53,141 nt of DNA from Erwinia mallotivora (GCF_000590885.1 NZ_JFHN01000021.1:1-53141); one strand, 5' to 3'. Shown: positions 7,203-19,210, counted from the stretch's first letter. Notes: generated by a model from the letters alone, not told the origin. Translations and numbers: made by a program.

Positions 7203-10200
7203 CTAAAGGACGATCTCATCCATGGCCTGCTGGATGCGCTTTTCCGATACCGGGTACGGCGTGCCCAGCTGTTGCGCAAAATAGCTGACCCGCAGTTCCT
7301 CAATCATCCAGCGGACGTCCTGTACGTCTGCATCATTCCTGCGTGTCTCCGGCAGTTTATTAAACCAGCTCTGCCAGCCCTGTTGCAGTTTTTCAACCTT
7401 CAGCATTCTGGCGCGATCGCTGTGTGGATCGACCGGAAGCTTCTCCAGCCTGCGCTCGATAGCCTGCAAATAGCGTAAGGTATCGGGCAGGCGTTTCCAG
7501 CCGTTGCCGGTGACAAATCCGCGATACACCAGCCCACCGAGCTGTTCTTTAATGTCGGACAACGCCAGCGCCATACTCATATCCACCCGGCCCTTCAGGC
7601 GCTTATTAATGTTGAACACGGTAGTGAGGATCTGCTCAACCTTCTTCGCAATATCCACCACGGTGTCATTCAGCTCTGCGCGCACCTTGTCATGCAGTTT
7701 GTTGAAACCCTGTTCCTGCCAGCTCGGCCCCCCATACTCAGCCATCAGCTTGTCAATACCACAGGCGATGCAGTCGTCAATCAGCTCCATGACTTTGCCA
7801 TAAGGGTTGAAGTAGAGCCCCAGTTTGGCCTTATTGGGCAACTTTTCATGCAGATATTTAACCGGAGAAGGAATATTCAGCAGCAGCAGTCTGCGCTGGC
7901 CCTGCCACATCGCTTTTTGTTGCTCATGCTGAGAATCAAACAGGCGGATTGCCACACTGTCTTTTTCATCAACCAGCGCAGGCCAGGCTTTAACCCGATA
8001 ATTGCCGCGTTTTTGCTCGTAATGATCGGGCAGATCGCCAAAGCTCCAGATATGCAGGCCGTTCTGCTCAAGGCCATCATCAGCCACCTGCGACAGCGTT
8101 TGCTGGACCTTATCCTTCAGCTGCGACCTGAGCGCTGCCAAATCGCGCCCCTCATTCAGCTTACGATTGTGTTCATCAACCACGCGGAAAGTCATTTTCA
8201 GATGATCGGGCACCTGATCCCACTGCCAGCTTTCACGCTCAATGGTCACGCCGCTCATACGGCGGAATTCACGCTCCAGTGACTCCAGCAGGGGCAACTC
8301 AAAAGGAGTGGCCCGGCCAAAAAACGCTTCTGCGTAATTGGGCGCCGGAACAAAATTACGTCGCACTGGTTTGGGTAACGATTTGATCAATGCAATAACC
8401 AGCTCACGTCTGAGTCCCGGGATCTGCCATTCAAAACCGTTTTCCTCAACCTGATTCAGAAGCGGCAGCGGAATGTGAACGGTCACGCCATCGGCATCGG
8501 CCCCTGGCTCGAACTGATAGGTCAGCGGCAGTTTCAGATTTCCCTGTTGCCAGACGTTTGGATAATCGAGTTTGCTGACGCTGTCCGCACCGTCTTTGAT
8601 CAGCATCTCTTTGGCAAAGTTCAGACGTTCCGGCTGTTCGCGACTGGCGTTCTTCCACCAGCTGTCGAAATGTCGCGCCGATATCACCTCATGTGGGATC
8701 CGCTGGTCGTAAAAACTGAACAGCGTTTCATCATCGACCATGATGTCGCGACGGCGGGATTTGTGCTCCAGCTCTTCCACCTCTTCGCGCAGTTTCAGAT
8801 TGGCGCGGAAGAAAGCATGTCGGGTCTGCCAGTCGCCCTCGACCAGCGCATGGCGAATAAACAGCTCACGGCAAAGTAGCGGATCAATCTGACTGTAATT
8901 GACCCTGCGCGCCGGGACGATCGGTAACCCGTATAAGGTTACCTTTTCACTGGCCATCACCGCGCCCTGCGCTTTTTCCCAGTGCGGTTCGCTGTAACTG
9001 CGCTTGATCAGATGCTGTGCCACCGGTTCGATCCACTCCGGATCGATGCGCGCGGCAATCTGCCCCCACAAACGGCTGGTTTCCACCAGTTCAGCCACCA
9101 TGGTCCACTTCGGCGGTTTCTTAAACAGCGCCGAGCCGGGGAAAATGGCAAATCTTGCGTTACGCGCTCCGGTAAACTCCTGCTTTTCCGCATCTTTCTG
9201 GCCAATATGCGACAGCAGTCCGGTCAGCAGCGCGGTGTGCAGACCGCGAAAATCAGCCGGTTCGCTGTTTAGCGGCATTCCCTGCTCGCGTACCACCTGA
9301 CGAAGTTGAGTGTAGATGTCCTGCCATTCGCGCACGCGCAGGTAGTTGAGGTAATCCGTTTTACACAAACGACGAAACTGACCGGATGAGAGTGCCTGTT
9401 GCTGTTCCTGAAGATAATCCCACAGTTTTACAAACGACAGGAAATCAGACTCTTTATCAGCAAAGCGCCGGTGCTTCTCATCCGATGCCTGCTGTCTGTC
9501 TGCCGGACGTTCACGCGGGTCCTGAATGGAAAGCGCAGCGGCAATGATCATCACCTCGCGGGTGCAGGCATAGTGCTGTGCGGCCAGCACCATCTTCGCC
9601 AGGCGGGGATCGACCGGCAGTTGTGCCAGCGTCCGTCCGGAAGGCGTCAGCCGGTATTGCTCATCGCTGTAGGTTATCGCGCCAAGTTCTTCCAGCAGAC
9701 GAACACCATCCTGGATATTGCGTTTATCCGGTGCTTCCACAAAGGGAAAAGCACTGATATCGCCCAGCCCCAGCGCGGTCATTTGCAGAATGACCGAAGC
9801 AAGGTTGGTACGCAAAATCTCCGGGTCGGTAAAGGCCGGACGGCTAAGAAAATCCTCTTCTGAATAGAGGCGGATGCAAATCCCTTCTGAGACACGACCG
9901 CATCGTCCCTTGCGTTGATTCGCCGACGCCTAGGAGATGGCCTCAATCGGCAGCCGCTGTACTTTAGTGCGGAAACTGTAGCGGCTGATACGCGCCGTTC
10001 CCGGATCGATGACATATTTAATGCCCGGCACGGTCAGCGAGGTTTCCGCCACGTTGGTTGCCAGCACAATACGGCGTCCTGCATGGGGCTGAAATACCCT
10101 GTTCTGCTCGGCGTTTGACAGCCTGGCATAAAGCGGCAGAATCTCCGTATGGGGGAGTTCGCGGCGGTTCAACGCATCAGCGGTGTCACGAATTTCACGC

Positions 10201-11099
10201 TCACCACTCATAAAGATCAGGATATCCCCGCGACTTTCCCTGCCCAGTTCATCAACGGCATCAAAAACCGCCTGAAGCTGATCGCGATCGCTGTCATCGG
10301 CCTCTTCAACCACCGGACGATATCGCACTTCAACCGGAAAGGTCCTGCCCGACACCTCAATCACTGGCGCATTGTGGAAATGGCGGGAAAAACGCTGAGG
10401 ATCGATGGTGGCCGAGGTAATGATGACTTTCAAATCGCGACGTCGTGGCAACAGTTCACGCAGATACCCCAGCAGGAAATCGATATTCAGACTCCGCTCA
10501 TGCGCTTCATCGATGATGATGGTGTCATACTGCATCAGCAGGCGATCCTGCTGAATTTCGGCCAGCAGAATGCCATCGGTCATTAGTTTGACCTGGGTGG
10601 TGTCACTGACCCGATCGTTAAAGCGCACCTTGTAACCAATGCAGCCGCCGGGCGTGGTTTCCAGCTCGTCAGCAATACGATCGGCAACGGTTCTCGCAGC
10701 CAGCCGCCGTGGCTGGGTATGGCCAATCAGTCCGCTGACGCCCCTGCCCAGCTCCATACAGATTTTCGGTAACTGGGTGGTCTTTCCGGAGCCGGTTTCC
10801 CCCGCCACAATCACAACCTGATGCTGCCGGATGGCATCTGCTATCTCCTGTTTCTTCTGGCTGACCGGCAGATTCTCAGGGTAACGAATCACCGGCGTGG
10901 CCGCCCGGCGTTGTTGGATACGCAGCTCAGCCGCATCAATCTCCCGGCTCAGCTCAGCGGCAAGCGTCAGCTGAGCCTGCGGGTTTTTCACTTTTTTCGC
11001 ACCATGCAGACGTTTCAGCAAACGCTGGCGGTCGCGCAGCATCAGCATATCAAGACGCTTAAACAGCGCCGCCAGGGGCAGATGGGGTGTTTCAGACAT
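7203..11099 (-). pseudogene. hrpA: ATP-dependent RNA helicase HrpA, interrupted by an amber codon
   Basis: DEAH-box helicase of 1298 codons, full length for HrpA, which acts in mRNA processing and ribosome rescue. Start is ATG 11097-11099 (MSETPHLPLAALFKRL). Motif I (GETGSGKTTQ), DEAH, SAT and motif V (ATNVAETSLTVPGI) are intact, but codon 390 (9930-9932) is TAG. The frame continues in phase with ASANQRKGRCGRVSEG, the conserved block holding motif VI, to 7203 without further stops. E. coli has Gln here, so one C-to-T change (CAG to TAG) explains it. The 389-residue product lacks motif VI and the C-terminal domains and should be inactive. Alternatives: sequencing error or amber suppression. 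Confidence 0.9.
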
Positions 11100-11319
11100 A
11101 TAAAAAAAACTCGCTAATCGCAGGCTCACTGGCCGGTTTAACAGGGAACAGCTGGAAAAAATTTCACGTAGTGTAGCACAGACAAACACTTAGCCTGGAG
11201 CATTGCCTGCCAGGCTTGTTCAGTAAATTTGAATGCTGGCCTCAGAATATTGCACTATCACTGTGAAGGGTTTCCTCCTAGAGTGTAAAACATTGGGCCA
11301 GAAGACCTCCGCTAACTAA

Positions 11320-11937
<618 letters not shown>

Positions 11938-11983
11938 GCTTCCTTTCAACAGTCTGAGTCACCGATTAACTGTTGACGATCGC

Positions 11984-12012
11984 CACCCTGCCAGTGATTT
12001 GCTGGCAGGGTG
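11984..12012 (+). terminator. Hairpin downstream of azoR
   Basis: Perfect 11-bp arms CACCCTGCCAG / CTGGCAGGGTG around a 7-nt loop. Very stable but with no T tract after it, so an imperfect intrinsic terminator. Confidence 0.6.
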
Positions 12013-12128
12013 TGCAGCCCACCGGCTGACCACCCTGAAGCCATTCACACAATCTGTCGATTCCGAAACGCTTTTCTTCGCTGCGGTTTCAGGTTAGCCT
12101 GGACAAAATTGTTGCGGAGCCTGAATCC

Positions 12129-12836
12129 ATGTCCCTGATAAATCCCCGCCCACAGCGCGGCAAACTGACCGCATCAGGCCAGATCTATGGCCGGAGTGTA
12201 ATGGGAGCCCCTTTGCTCTGGTTTCCCGCGCCGCTGGCAGATAAAGAGAGCGGGCTGATCCTCGCCGGTACACACGGTGATGAAACCGCCTCGGTGATTG
12301 CCCTCTCCTGTGCCATGCGCACCTTGCAGGAGACGCAGCGCCGCCATCATGTGGTGCTGGCGGTCAACCCAGACGGCTGTCAGCTGGGACTGCGCGCCAA
12401 CTCCCGTGGCGTGGATTTGAACCGTAATTTTTCTACGGTCGACTGGCAGCCTGACCAGACGGTATACCGCTGGAACAGCATGGCCGACCAGCGGGATGTG
12501 CGCCTGTCCACCGGGGAACGGGCTGGATCCGAACCCGAAACCCAGGCATTGTGCGATTTAATTCAACGTCTGCGCCCGGCGTGGGTGGTGACATTTCATG
12601 AACCACTGGCCTGCATTGAAGATCCTCAGAGCAGTAAGTTGGGGCACTGGCTGGCGAACAGCATGGATTTGCCACTGGTTACAACGGTAGGTTACGCCAC
12701 ACCCGGCTCGTTTGGCAGTTGGTGTGCAGAGCAGCAACTGCCGGTTATTACCGCCGAACTGCCGGCCGTCTCTGCCGATCTTGCCAGTGAGAAGTATCTG
12801 TACTCCCTGGTGGAATTACTCCGCTGGCCGGGCTGA
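12129..12836 (+). CDS. mpaA: Murein peptide amidase A
   Basis: M14-type zinc carboxypeptidase, 235 aa, which cleaves the gamma-D-Glu to meso-diaminopimelate bond of murein tripeptide during peptidoglycan recycling. Zinc ligands His49 and Glu52 (GTHGDE) and His157 (TFHEPL), and catalytic Glu210 (ITAELP), are all present. Its product, L-Ala-D-Glu, is the substrate of the convergent neighbour ycjG, whose 3' end overlaps this gene by 21 bp. Confidence 0.9.
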   Translation: MSLINPRPQRGKLTASGQIYGRSVMGAPLLWFPAPLADKESGLILAGTHGDETASVIALSCAMRTLQETQRRHHVVLAVNPDGCQLGLRANSRGVDLNRNFSTVDWQPDQTVYRWNSMADQRDVRLSTGERAGSEPETQALCDLIQRLRPAWVVTFHEPLACIEDPQSSKLGHWLANSMDLPLVTTVGYATPGSFGSWCAEQQLPVITAELPAVSADLASEKYLYSLVELLRWPG

Positions 12837-13799
12837 AAGACGCAGTCTGCCGCAGCTGAAAGCCAGCGCCGGTTCCACGTCCACTGCCAGCCAGGTGGGA
12901 CCGTCAAGATCGCTGTAGCGCGCCACATTTACCAGTGGCAACGCTGCGCCAATCGCTCTTGAGGTGCACAGCATACAGCCCAGCATCACCACCAACCCTC
13001 TGGCTTCAGCCGCCGCCGCCAGGGCCAGCGCTTCGGTCAGGCCTCCGGTTTTATCCAGTTTGATGTTGATCATTTCATAGCGCCCCTGCAAACCCGGCAG
13101 ACTTTTCCGCGTGTGGCAACTCTCATCGGCGCAGATCGGCAGCGGGTGAATAAAATTTTCCAGTGCGGCATCAGCCGATGCGGGCAGCGGCTGCTCAAGC
13201 ATGGCGATCCCCAGATCCGCCAGCAACTGGCAACGCGCCGCCAGCCCTTCACTGTGCCAGGACTCATTGGCATCCACAATCAGGGTTGCTTCGGGAACGG
13301 CCGCGCGGATGGCGACCAGCCGCTCGGTAATCAGCGTATTATCCAGCTTAATTTTCAGCAGTCGCGCACCGTTCTGCCAGAGCGCCAGTGCGGTCACCGC
13401 CATACTTTCCGGCGTATCAATGCTGATGGTCTGCACCATTTCAATCACTGCCGGTTGCGCCGTTCCGGTGAGCTGCCAGAGATCGCTACACTGCCTGCGC
13501 GCCTCAAGATCCCACAGAGCAGAGTCGATAGCGTTGCGTGCCGCCCCGGCGGGCAGCGCATTTTGTAACTGCTCTCGCGTCATGCCCTGTTCGAGTGCGT
13601 CGATCAGCGTGGCAATTTGTGCCAGCACCGACGCCTCCGTTTCACCATAACGTGCATAGGGCGTGCATTCGCCCACCCCTCTGACGCCGTTTTCCTCCAG
13701 CTCCACCACCACAACTGCGGCTTCATTGCGACTGCCCCTGGCAATCACAAAAGGCTTTTGCAATGGCCAGGTTTCCGGGTATGCCTTCACTGCTCTCAT
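12816..13799 (-). CDS. ycjG: L-Ala-D/L-Glu epimerase
   Basis: Enolase-superfamily dipeptide epimerase, 327 aa, converting L-Ala-D-Glu from murein recycling to L-Ala-L-Glu. Present: the KxK base (LLKIKLDN), metal ligands in VDANES, EQPLP and CADES, and the second catalytic Lys in INIKLDKTGG. Start taken at ATG 13799 (MRAVKAYPETWPLQ), which has AAGGAC upstream; the upstream in-frame extension is not conserved. Convergent and overlapping with mpaA, the preceding enzyme in the pathway. Confidence 0.9.
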   Translation of the reverse strand: MRAVKAYPETWPLQKPFVIARGSRNEAAVVVVELEENGVRGVGECTPYARYGETEASVLAQIATLIDALEQGMTREQLQNALPAGAARNAIDSALWDLEARRQCSDLWQLTGTAQPAVIEMVQTISIDTPESMAVTALALWQNGARLLKIKLDNTLITERLVAIRAAVPEATLIVDANESWHSEGLAARCQLLADLGIAMLEQPLPASADAALENFIHPLPICADESCHTRKSLPGLQGRYEMINIKLDKTGGLTEALALAAAAEARGLVVMLGCMLCTSRAIGAALPLVNVARYSDLDGPTWLAVDVEPALAFSCGRLRLSARPAE

Positions 13800-13955
13800 T
13801 GGTCTGTCCTTACGGCAAAAAAAGCCCATCCAAAACAATAGTCATGATGGCAGATATTTTACAGGCTGAGGCATAAAGCGAGGTTTTACTGTCTCAGTCA
13901 CGCCGCATGGCATACACTCAAAGCTACGTCTGTCATCTTTCAATAAGGAAAAGTT

Positions 13956-14459
13956 ATGTCACAGAAAGTTCATTTTCAGGGCAACCCGGTTGCCGTTGCA
14001 GGGCAGTTTCCGGGTGTGGGCGAGCTTGCCAAACCCTTTACCCTTGTAGCCAAAGACCTTTCGGATGTTTCCCTTTCCGGTTACGCGGGCAAACGTAAAA
14101 TACTGAACATTTTTCCAAGTATTGATACGCGCGTTTGTGCCGCTTCTGTGCGCAAATTTAATCAGCTTGCCAGCGAACTGAACAATACCGTGGTGCTCTG
14201 CATTTCCTCTGATTTGCCTTTCGCGCAGTCGCGGTTTTGTGGCTCCGACGGCCTGAGCAGCGTAATCACCCTCTCCACGCTGCGCGGCGACGATTTTAAG
14301 CAGAACTATGGCGTGGCAATTGATGATGGCCCGCTGAAAGGACTGACGGCGCGTGCCGTTGTGGTTCTGGATGAACATGACAACGTGCTGCACAGCCAGC
14401 TGGTAAAAGAGATCACCACCGAACCAGACTATGATGCTGCTCTGGCAGCGCTGAAATAG
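13956..14459 (+). CDS. tpx: Thiol peroxidase
   Basis: Atypical 2-Cys peroxiredoxin, 167 aa, which reduces lipid and hydrogen peroxides with thioredoxin. Peroxidatic Cys61 lies in DTRVCAAS and resolving Cys95 in RFCGSDG, the standard Tpx spacing. AAGGAAAAGTT precedes the ATG. Located between ycjG and tyrR as in E. coli. Confidence 0.95.
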   Translation: MSQKVHFQGNPVAVAGQFPGVGELAKPFTLVAKDLSDVSLSGYAGKRKILNIFPSIDTRVCAASVRKFNQLASELNNTVVLCISSDLPFAQSRFCGSDGLSSVITLSTLRGDDFKQNYGVAIDDGPLKGLTARAVVVLDEHDNVLHSQLVKEITTEPDYDAALAALK

Positions 14460-14484
14460 TCGCGACACCTTTCCGGTAATCCTT

Positions 14485-14515
14485 CCCCCCTGCAAGCCAC
14501 AGGTTTGCAGGGGGG
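14485..14515 (+). terminator. Hairpin after tpx
   Basis: Perfect 11-bp arms CCCCCCTGCAA / TTGCAGGGGGG, 9-nt loop, 25 bp past the tpx stop. No T run follows, but stem strength makes a terminator role likely. Confidence 0.65.
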
Positions 14516-14571
14516 CTGAAGTCCGGTTAGTTAAAAGCTTATTAATTAACCTTCTGATATACCGAAATACC

Positions 14572-14664
14572 ATGTCAATGGTAGACACCCCGGGCTTATA
14601 TCATACAGTGGGAATGATTAACGATCCTGAGACGCTTATTGTCTCGATGGTAAAAGAACCCTGA
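14572..14664 (+). CDS. Possible 30-aa small ORF between tpx and tyrR
   Basis: ATG to TGA ORF starting MSMVDTPGLYHTVGMINDPE and ending VSMVKEP. An extended -10 (TG-A-TATACC, 14555-14563) sits just upstream and a hairpin (14680-14700) just downstream, so a short independent transcript is plausible. There is no clear Shine-Dalgarno and the leader would be only a few nucleotides. It may be a small RNA or nothing. No recognised homologue. Confidence 0.25.
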   Translation: MSMVDTPGLYHTVGMINDPETLIVSMVKEP

Positions 14665-14679
14665 CGCGCCGTTCAACAG

Positions 14680-14700
14680 AGGCCCGTCCGGGGCGGGCCT
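14680..14700. terminator. GC-rich hairpin before the tyrR 3' end
   Basis: AGGCCCG / CGGGCCT arms with a 7-nt loop. It could end transcripts from either side (tpx readthrough or tyrR). No T tract on either strand. Confidence 0.45.
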
Positions 14701-14826
14701 GTTCACTTCCCCCCGCTAACCGCCTGCCTGTCAACGTTTTCCGTTCCGACTGACCCTGGCGCTGCATGGCGCAGAAATCACGCCGTTATGCCAGAAGCGC
14801 ACGCGCGCTCCAGCGAGGCAGGTTAG

Positions 14827-16401
14827 TCAGGGATTTTCCCCGGCGTCGGTTTTCTTCTGGCTCAGACCATATTCCCGCAGCTTATTGGCGATGGCCGTGT
14901 GCGAGACGCCCAGACGCTTCGCCAGTTTGCGGGTGCTGGGATAGGAGAGATAAAGACGCGTAAGAATAGAGCGTTCAAAACGGCTGGTAATGTCATCCAG
15001 CGAGCCTTCCAGCACTTCTTCGTCGAGCGGCAGGGCAGCGGCCAGCTCCGGCAGCGCAATATCCTGTGGCCGTAGTTCATTACCTTCCAGCTGAGTCAGT
15101 GCGCGGTAAAGCACATTCTTTAACTGACGCACGTTGCCGGGCCAGCTGTAGCGGCTGAGAAACGCATTGAGTTGGGGTGACAATCGGGGGCGGACCAGCC
15201 CCTGCTCATCAGCAAAACGGGCAACGAACAGTGAAGTCAGTGGCAGAATGTCCTGAGGCCTGTCGCGCAATGGCGGCAGATTAAGCGTTAACACGTTGAG
15301 TCGGTAAAACAGGTCTTCCCGAAACTCACCGCGCTGTACCAGTTCGGTCAGGTTTTTCTGCGTCGCACAGATAACCCTGACATCGACATGAACTTCATGT
15401 TCTTCCCCTACCCGCCGGAAGGTGCCGTCGTTGAGAAAACGCAACAGCTTGGCCTGCATACGTGGCGACATTTCACCAATTTCATCCAACAGCACCGACC
15501 CACCGCTGGCCTGCTCAAAAAAGCCTTTTTTGCCTTCCAGCGCATTAGGATAGGCACCGGCAGCATGACCGTACAGCTCACTCTCCGCCACGTCATCGGG
15601 CAGAGAAGCGCAGTTCAGCGCCAGGAATGGCTTTTTACCGCGCGCGCTGCGCAGATGGCAGGCCCGTGCCAGCATGTCTTTACCGGTTCCCGTATCCCCC
15701 ACGATCAGCAGCGGCGCATCCAGCATCGCCAGTTTACGCGCCTGTTCGATTACCTGCCGCATTCTCGGCGTCACCGCCACGATATGCTGAAATTCACTGT
15801 CATCGTTTACCGCCAGGTTTTGCAACTGCTGCCCCATTCTGACCGTGGATTTCAACATCACCACCGCGCCAGCCGGGCTGCCCGCAGGCTGATCGCTGCC
15901 TGAATCAAAAACAGGGGTGATTTCCATCAGGAAATCGCGACCCTGAATCACCACATGATGCGTCTGCGCGTTGAGATGATCGCTCTCCACCCAGCGCTGG
16001 AAATCAAAACCGGCGATCAGCGTTCCGGCGCTGCAACTGCGTATTTTTTCTTCATTGAGTGAAAACAGCGTCTGGGCTGCCGGATTAGCCAGCTCGATCC
16101 TGCTTTTCAGGTCAATGGAGAATACCGGTTCCGGTAACGCCACCAGTAACGCGCTCAGCGCCCGGTGCTCCCGTTCTGATGGCAAAAATGACACCGTACG
16201 AACATCTGTCACGCTGGGTATACGCCGGATCTCCGCCATTAACCGGCTCAACAGTTCAAAATCAACGGAGGAAAAATTGAGGTAAATGCGACCAATGGAG
16301 GCTATTTCGATACCACGCAAATCAATGCGTCGTTCAACCAATAAATCAAGCAGTTCGCGGGTCAGACCCAGTCGATCCTGGCAATAAACTTCCAGACGCA
16401 T
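14827..16401 (-). CDS. tyrR: Transcriptional regulator TyrR
   Basis: Regulator of aromatic amino acid biosynthesis and transport, 524 aa. N-terminal ACT domain (MRLEVYCQDRLGLTREL), a PAS-like domain (about 80-190), a central AAA+ domain with Walker A GDTGTGKD, and a C-terminal helix-turn-helix (LAKRLGVSHTAIANKLREYG). The sigma-54 contact loop GAFTGA is replaced by GAYPNA, as expected for TyrR, which works with sigma-70. Next to ycjF-ycjX as in E. coli. Confidence 0.95.
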   Translation of the reverse strand: MRLEVYCQDRLGLTRELLDLLVERRIDLRGIEIASIGRIYLNFSSVDFELLSRLMAEIRRIPSVTDVRTVSFLPSEREHRALSALLVALPEPVFSIDLKSRIELANPAAQTLFSLNEEKIRSCSAGTLIAGFDFQRWVESDHLNAQTHHVVIQGRDFLMEITPVFDSGSDQPAGSPAGAVVMLKSTVRMGQQLQNLAVNDDSEFQHIVAVTPRMRQVIEQARKLAMLDAPLLIVGDTGTGKDMLARACHLRSARGKKPFLALNCASLPDDVAESELYGHAAGAYPNALEGKKGFFEQASGGSVLLDEIGEMSPRMQAKLLRFLNDGTFRRVGEEHEVHVDVRVICATQKNLTELVQRGEFREDLFYRLNVLTLNLPPLRDRPQDILPLTSLFVARFADEQGLVRPRLSPQLNAFLSRYSWPGNVRQLKNVLYRALTQLEGNELRPQDIALPELAAALPLDEEVLEGSLDDITSRFERSILTRLYLSYPSTRKLAKRLGVSHTAIANKLREYGLSQKKTDAGENP

Positions 16402-16493
16402 ACGTTGTAACCTTCATCATGGCGGGCGAAGGATAATCATACTCTATTGGCGCAGGCGTCAGAAGTCATGTGGAAGGAAATCTTGACAGCCGG

Positions 16494-17531
16494 TTATTTA
16501 TGAAGCGTTTCTTTCAACCGGGCAACCAGATCGCGGCGGAAATCCGCCAGACGGGGCTTATCCTCTTCCAGCCAGGGGAGTGGGCGACAGAGTTCCATGG
16601 TCTTAATTCCGAGCCTGGCGGTGAGTAATCCGGCACCAATTCCCTGCGCCGCCCGCGCCGAAAAACGTGCGGCCAGATCCTGTGACATCCAGTCCATACC
16701 GACTTCCCTTACCAGCTCCGAGGCACCGGCAAAGGCGATATTCAGCAGCACCAGACGAAACAGTCGCAAACGACTGAAATAACCGAGTTCGATACCATAG
16801 AGCACCGCAATCCGGTTGATCAGCCGCAAATTGCGCCAGGCGATAAACGCCATATCCACCAGCGCCAGCGGACTGACCGCAATCATCAGGGTGGATTCTA
16901 CCGCGCTGCGCCCGATTTCGTAACGCGCCTGCCTGTCCAGCACCGGCTGGACCAGCTGGGCATAAAGCGTGACCATTTCGCGGTCATTATGGGTTTCGTG
17001 CAGCGAGGCATGCCAGCGTTGCAACGCCGGATGGCTTTGATCGATGCCCGCCTGCCGGGCCAGTTTCTCGCAAAATTCTCGCCCTTTTCCGGATGCGTGG
17101 CTGGTAAGCAGTTCACGCGCCCTGTCCCGTTCCTGCGCCCGCTCACGCAGACGCCACAGGCGTCGCCATTCAGCAACCAGCGAACCGGCGGCGGCACAGA
17201 CAATCAGCCCGCCGGCCACGCAGCCTCCCAGCGCAATCCAGTCCTGCTGGATCCATGCATTGTGTGCCCATTGCACCCCCTGTGCCACCACGCTTGCGCC
17301 GGAGATCAGCAGCCCGACTTTGATCATTCTGCGCCACAGCGTGCGTTTTGGCCGTAGCGCGGCCTCAACCACTTTTTCACCTTCTCCCTCTTCTGCCAGC
17401 TCCTGCTCCGCTTCGACAGCCACAAACTGACTTTCTTCACCATCAAACAGCTGTGCAGCTTTGAGGGATGGCGTTTTGTCGGCCTCCAGCGGCCGGGCAA
17501 AATCAACTCTTGGTTTTAGCGGTGTGGTCAT
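16494..17531 (-). CDS. ycjF: UPF0283 membrane protein YcjF
   Basis: Inner-membrane protein of 345 aa (DUF697/UPF0283), function unknown. An acidic N-terminal region (residues 45-60 rich in Glu) is followed by two membrane segments around 70-115 and a helical C-terminal domain. Its ATG overlaps the ycjX stop (ATGA), so it is translated with ycjX. In E. coli the pair responds to the phage-shock and heat-shock regulons. Confidence 0.9.
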   Translation of the reverse strand: MTTPLKPRVDFARPLEADKTPSLKAAQLFDGEESQFVAVEAEQELAEEGEGEKVVEAALRPKRTLWRRMIKVGLLISGASVVAQGVQWAHNAWIQQDWIALGGCVAGGLIVCAAAGSLVAEWRRLWRLRERAQERDRARELLTSHASGKGREFCEKLARQAGIDQSHPALQRWHASLHETHNDREMVTLYAQLVQPVLDRQARYEIGRSAVESTLMIAVSPLALVDMAFIAWRNLRLINRIAVLYGIELGYFSRLRLFRLVLLNIAFAGASELVREVGMDWMSQDLAARFSARAAQGIGAGLLTARLGIKTMELCRPLPWLEEDKPRLADFRRDLVARLKETLHK

Positions 17532-18925
17532 CGCAGTTTATCTCCCAGTAAAAACTCCAGCGCTGCATCCAGCCGGATATGCGGTAGTGGACGGTCGGTC
17601 TCCGGTTGCTGTGGCCGGAACTGCTCAAAATGGAATCCCTGCTGCTGCCAGAATGCACTGCCGGGGAGGCGTGGAGGGACTTCTCCGGGATAAAAGGTCA
17701 GTGGTTGATTATCCAGCAGACGATGACCGTGTAGCGCAGGCAATTTTTCACCCTGATGATCAACCAGTCCACTTTGCGTCGCCTGCACCGAAGCCAGCCC
17801 GATACACTCGATGTTGATGCCTTCGAATGCCGCGTTTTGCCACGCATCCTGCACCAGCTGTTGCAGCAGTGAAACCAGATTAGCGTGCTGATCGTGGGTA
17901 ACATGATCGGATTTGGTGGCCGCAAACAGTAACTTATCGATCACCGGCGAAAAGAGCCGTCGAAACAGCGTCCGCTGACCGTAAGAGAAGCTCTGCATCA
18001 GTTGCGTCAGCGCCAGTCGCATATCATTAAAGGCCTGTGGTCCACTGTTAAGCGGTTGCAGACAGTCAACCAGCACGATCTGCCGGTCGAAGCGCAGAAA
18101 ATAATTTCTGTAGAAATCGCTCACCACATGCTGACAGTAATAGTTATAACGGGCGCGCAGCATGCCGTAACAGCTGTTGGCAGCCGCCTGAGCCAGTTTA
18201 GTCTCACCATATTCATCCAGCTGCGGCCAGGGAAAAAATTGTAACGCTGGCGCACCTGCCATATCTCCGGGCAGTACAAAACGGCCAGGCTGAATAAAAT
18301 GCAGACCTTCCTGCTTACATTTCAACAGATAGTCAGTCCAGGCGGCGGCAATATCAGCCAGACGGTTTTCATCAGCCTGAGCAAAAGGATCAAGGCCCTG
18401 ACAGCGCTGCCGCCAGTCAGCAGACCACGCTGCCCGGTCACCCTGCAACAATCCGGTCATCTGGCGCGACCAGCTGAAATAGTTCTGGGCCAGCATCGGC
18501 AGATCCAGCAACCATTCTCCGGGGTAGTCAACAATTTCCAGATTCAGCGTGGCGGTGTCGGTGAAATGGCGCAGCAGCGACTCACGGGAGCGATAGCGCA
18601 GCGCCAGTGAGATTTCACTGACGCCCCGTGTCGGCGTTGGCCACGCGGGTGGCGTACCGTAGAGCTGGGCCAGGCCCTGATCGTAAGTAAAACGCGGGAT
18701 CCCCATATCGCGCTGCGGCACGCGCCTGACGCCCAGCAGACGTTCTTCGCGCAGCACGGAAAACAGGGGCAGACGCGCCCCCGTATTCACATTCAACAGT
18801 TGATTAACCAGGGAGGTAATAAAAGCCGTTTTGCCACTGCGGCTGAGTCCGGTGACGGCCAGCCGCAGATGGCGATCCGCCCCCCGACTGACCAGTGACC
18901 GTAATTCATTCTGAAGTCGTTTCAT
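17528..18925 (-). CDS. ycjX: P-loop NTPase YcjX
   Basis: DUF463 nucleoside-triphosphatase-like protein, 465 aa. Walker [20 protein letters not shown] lies at about residues 25-43; [14 protein letters not shown] is a Walker-B-like block. It sits 60 bp after pspD on the same strand, so it is probably an extension of the psp operon, as in E. coli. Biochemical role not established. Confidence 0.9.
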   Translation of the reverse strand: MKRLQNELRSLVSRGADRHLRLAVTGLSRSGKTAFITSLVNQLLNVNTGARLPLFSVLREERLLGVRRVPQRDMGIPRFTYDQGLAQLYGTPPAWPTPTRGVSEISLALRYRSRESLLRHFTDTATLNLEIVDYPGEWLLDLPMLAQNYFSWSRQMTGLLQGDRAAWSADWRQRCQGLDPFAQADENRLADIAAAWTDYLLKCKQEGLHFIQPGRFVLPGDMAGAPALQFFPWPQLDEYGETKLAQAAANSCYGMLRARYNYYCQHVVSDFYRNYFLRFDRQIVLVDCLQPLNSGPQAFNDMRLALTQLMQSFSYGQRTLFRRLFSPVIDKLLFAATKSDHVTHDQHANLVSLLQQLVQDAWQNAAFEGINIECIGLASVQATQSGLVDHQGEKLPALHGHRLLDNQPLTFYPGEVPPRLPGSAFWQQQGFHFEQFRPQQPETDRPLPHIRLDAALEFLLGDKLR

Positions 18926-18985
18926 CTACGCATCGACACCTTGTCTTTTCTTTATGACGTTCGGTTCTGGCTATATTAACCTGCT

Positions 18986-19210
18986 TCAGGGTTTATGCCA
19001 TCGCGAGGTCGCCCGCAGCATGGCACGACGAATCAGTGGCTCCATCGCCCACGCCAGGGCGATTTTTAGCGGCCTGCGCGCCACGGATTTAACCAGCATA
19101 CCGGTCAGGCCCGCCGGACCATAGGCCAGCGCGCCAAGCAGAACAAATTTTCCGGCTTTTTTCAGCGCCGGTGTGGCATGCCGTTGTACCGCTGACTGCC
19201 AGTTACGCAT
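18986..19210 (-). CDS. pspD: Phage shock protein D
   Basis: Small peripheral membrane protein of the psp operon, 74 aa. Start chosen at ATG 19210 (MRNWQSAVQRHATPALKK) because GGAGAACG lies just upstream; the longer frame starts without a binding site inside the pspC-pspD spacer. Basic N-terminus, central glycine-rich hydrophobic stretch (FVLLGALAYGPAGLTGMLV). Its role is not clear in any species. Confidence 0.8.
   Translation of the reverse strand: MRNWQSAVQRHATPALKKAGKFVLLGALAYGPAGLTGMLVKSVARRPLKIALAWAMEPLIRRAMLRATSRWHKP

Noticed and set aside
7203..9815. Stand-alone 870-aa gene from the 3' part of hrpA
   Set aside because: It is in phase with the 5' part, has no start signal, and lacks a helicase core; it is the rest of hrpA after the amber codon.
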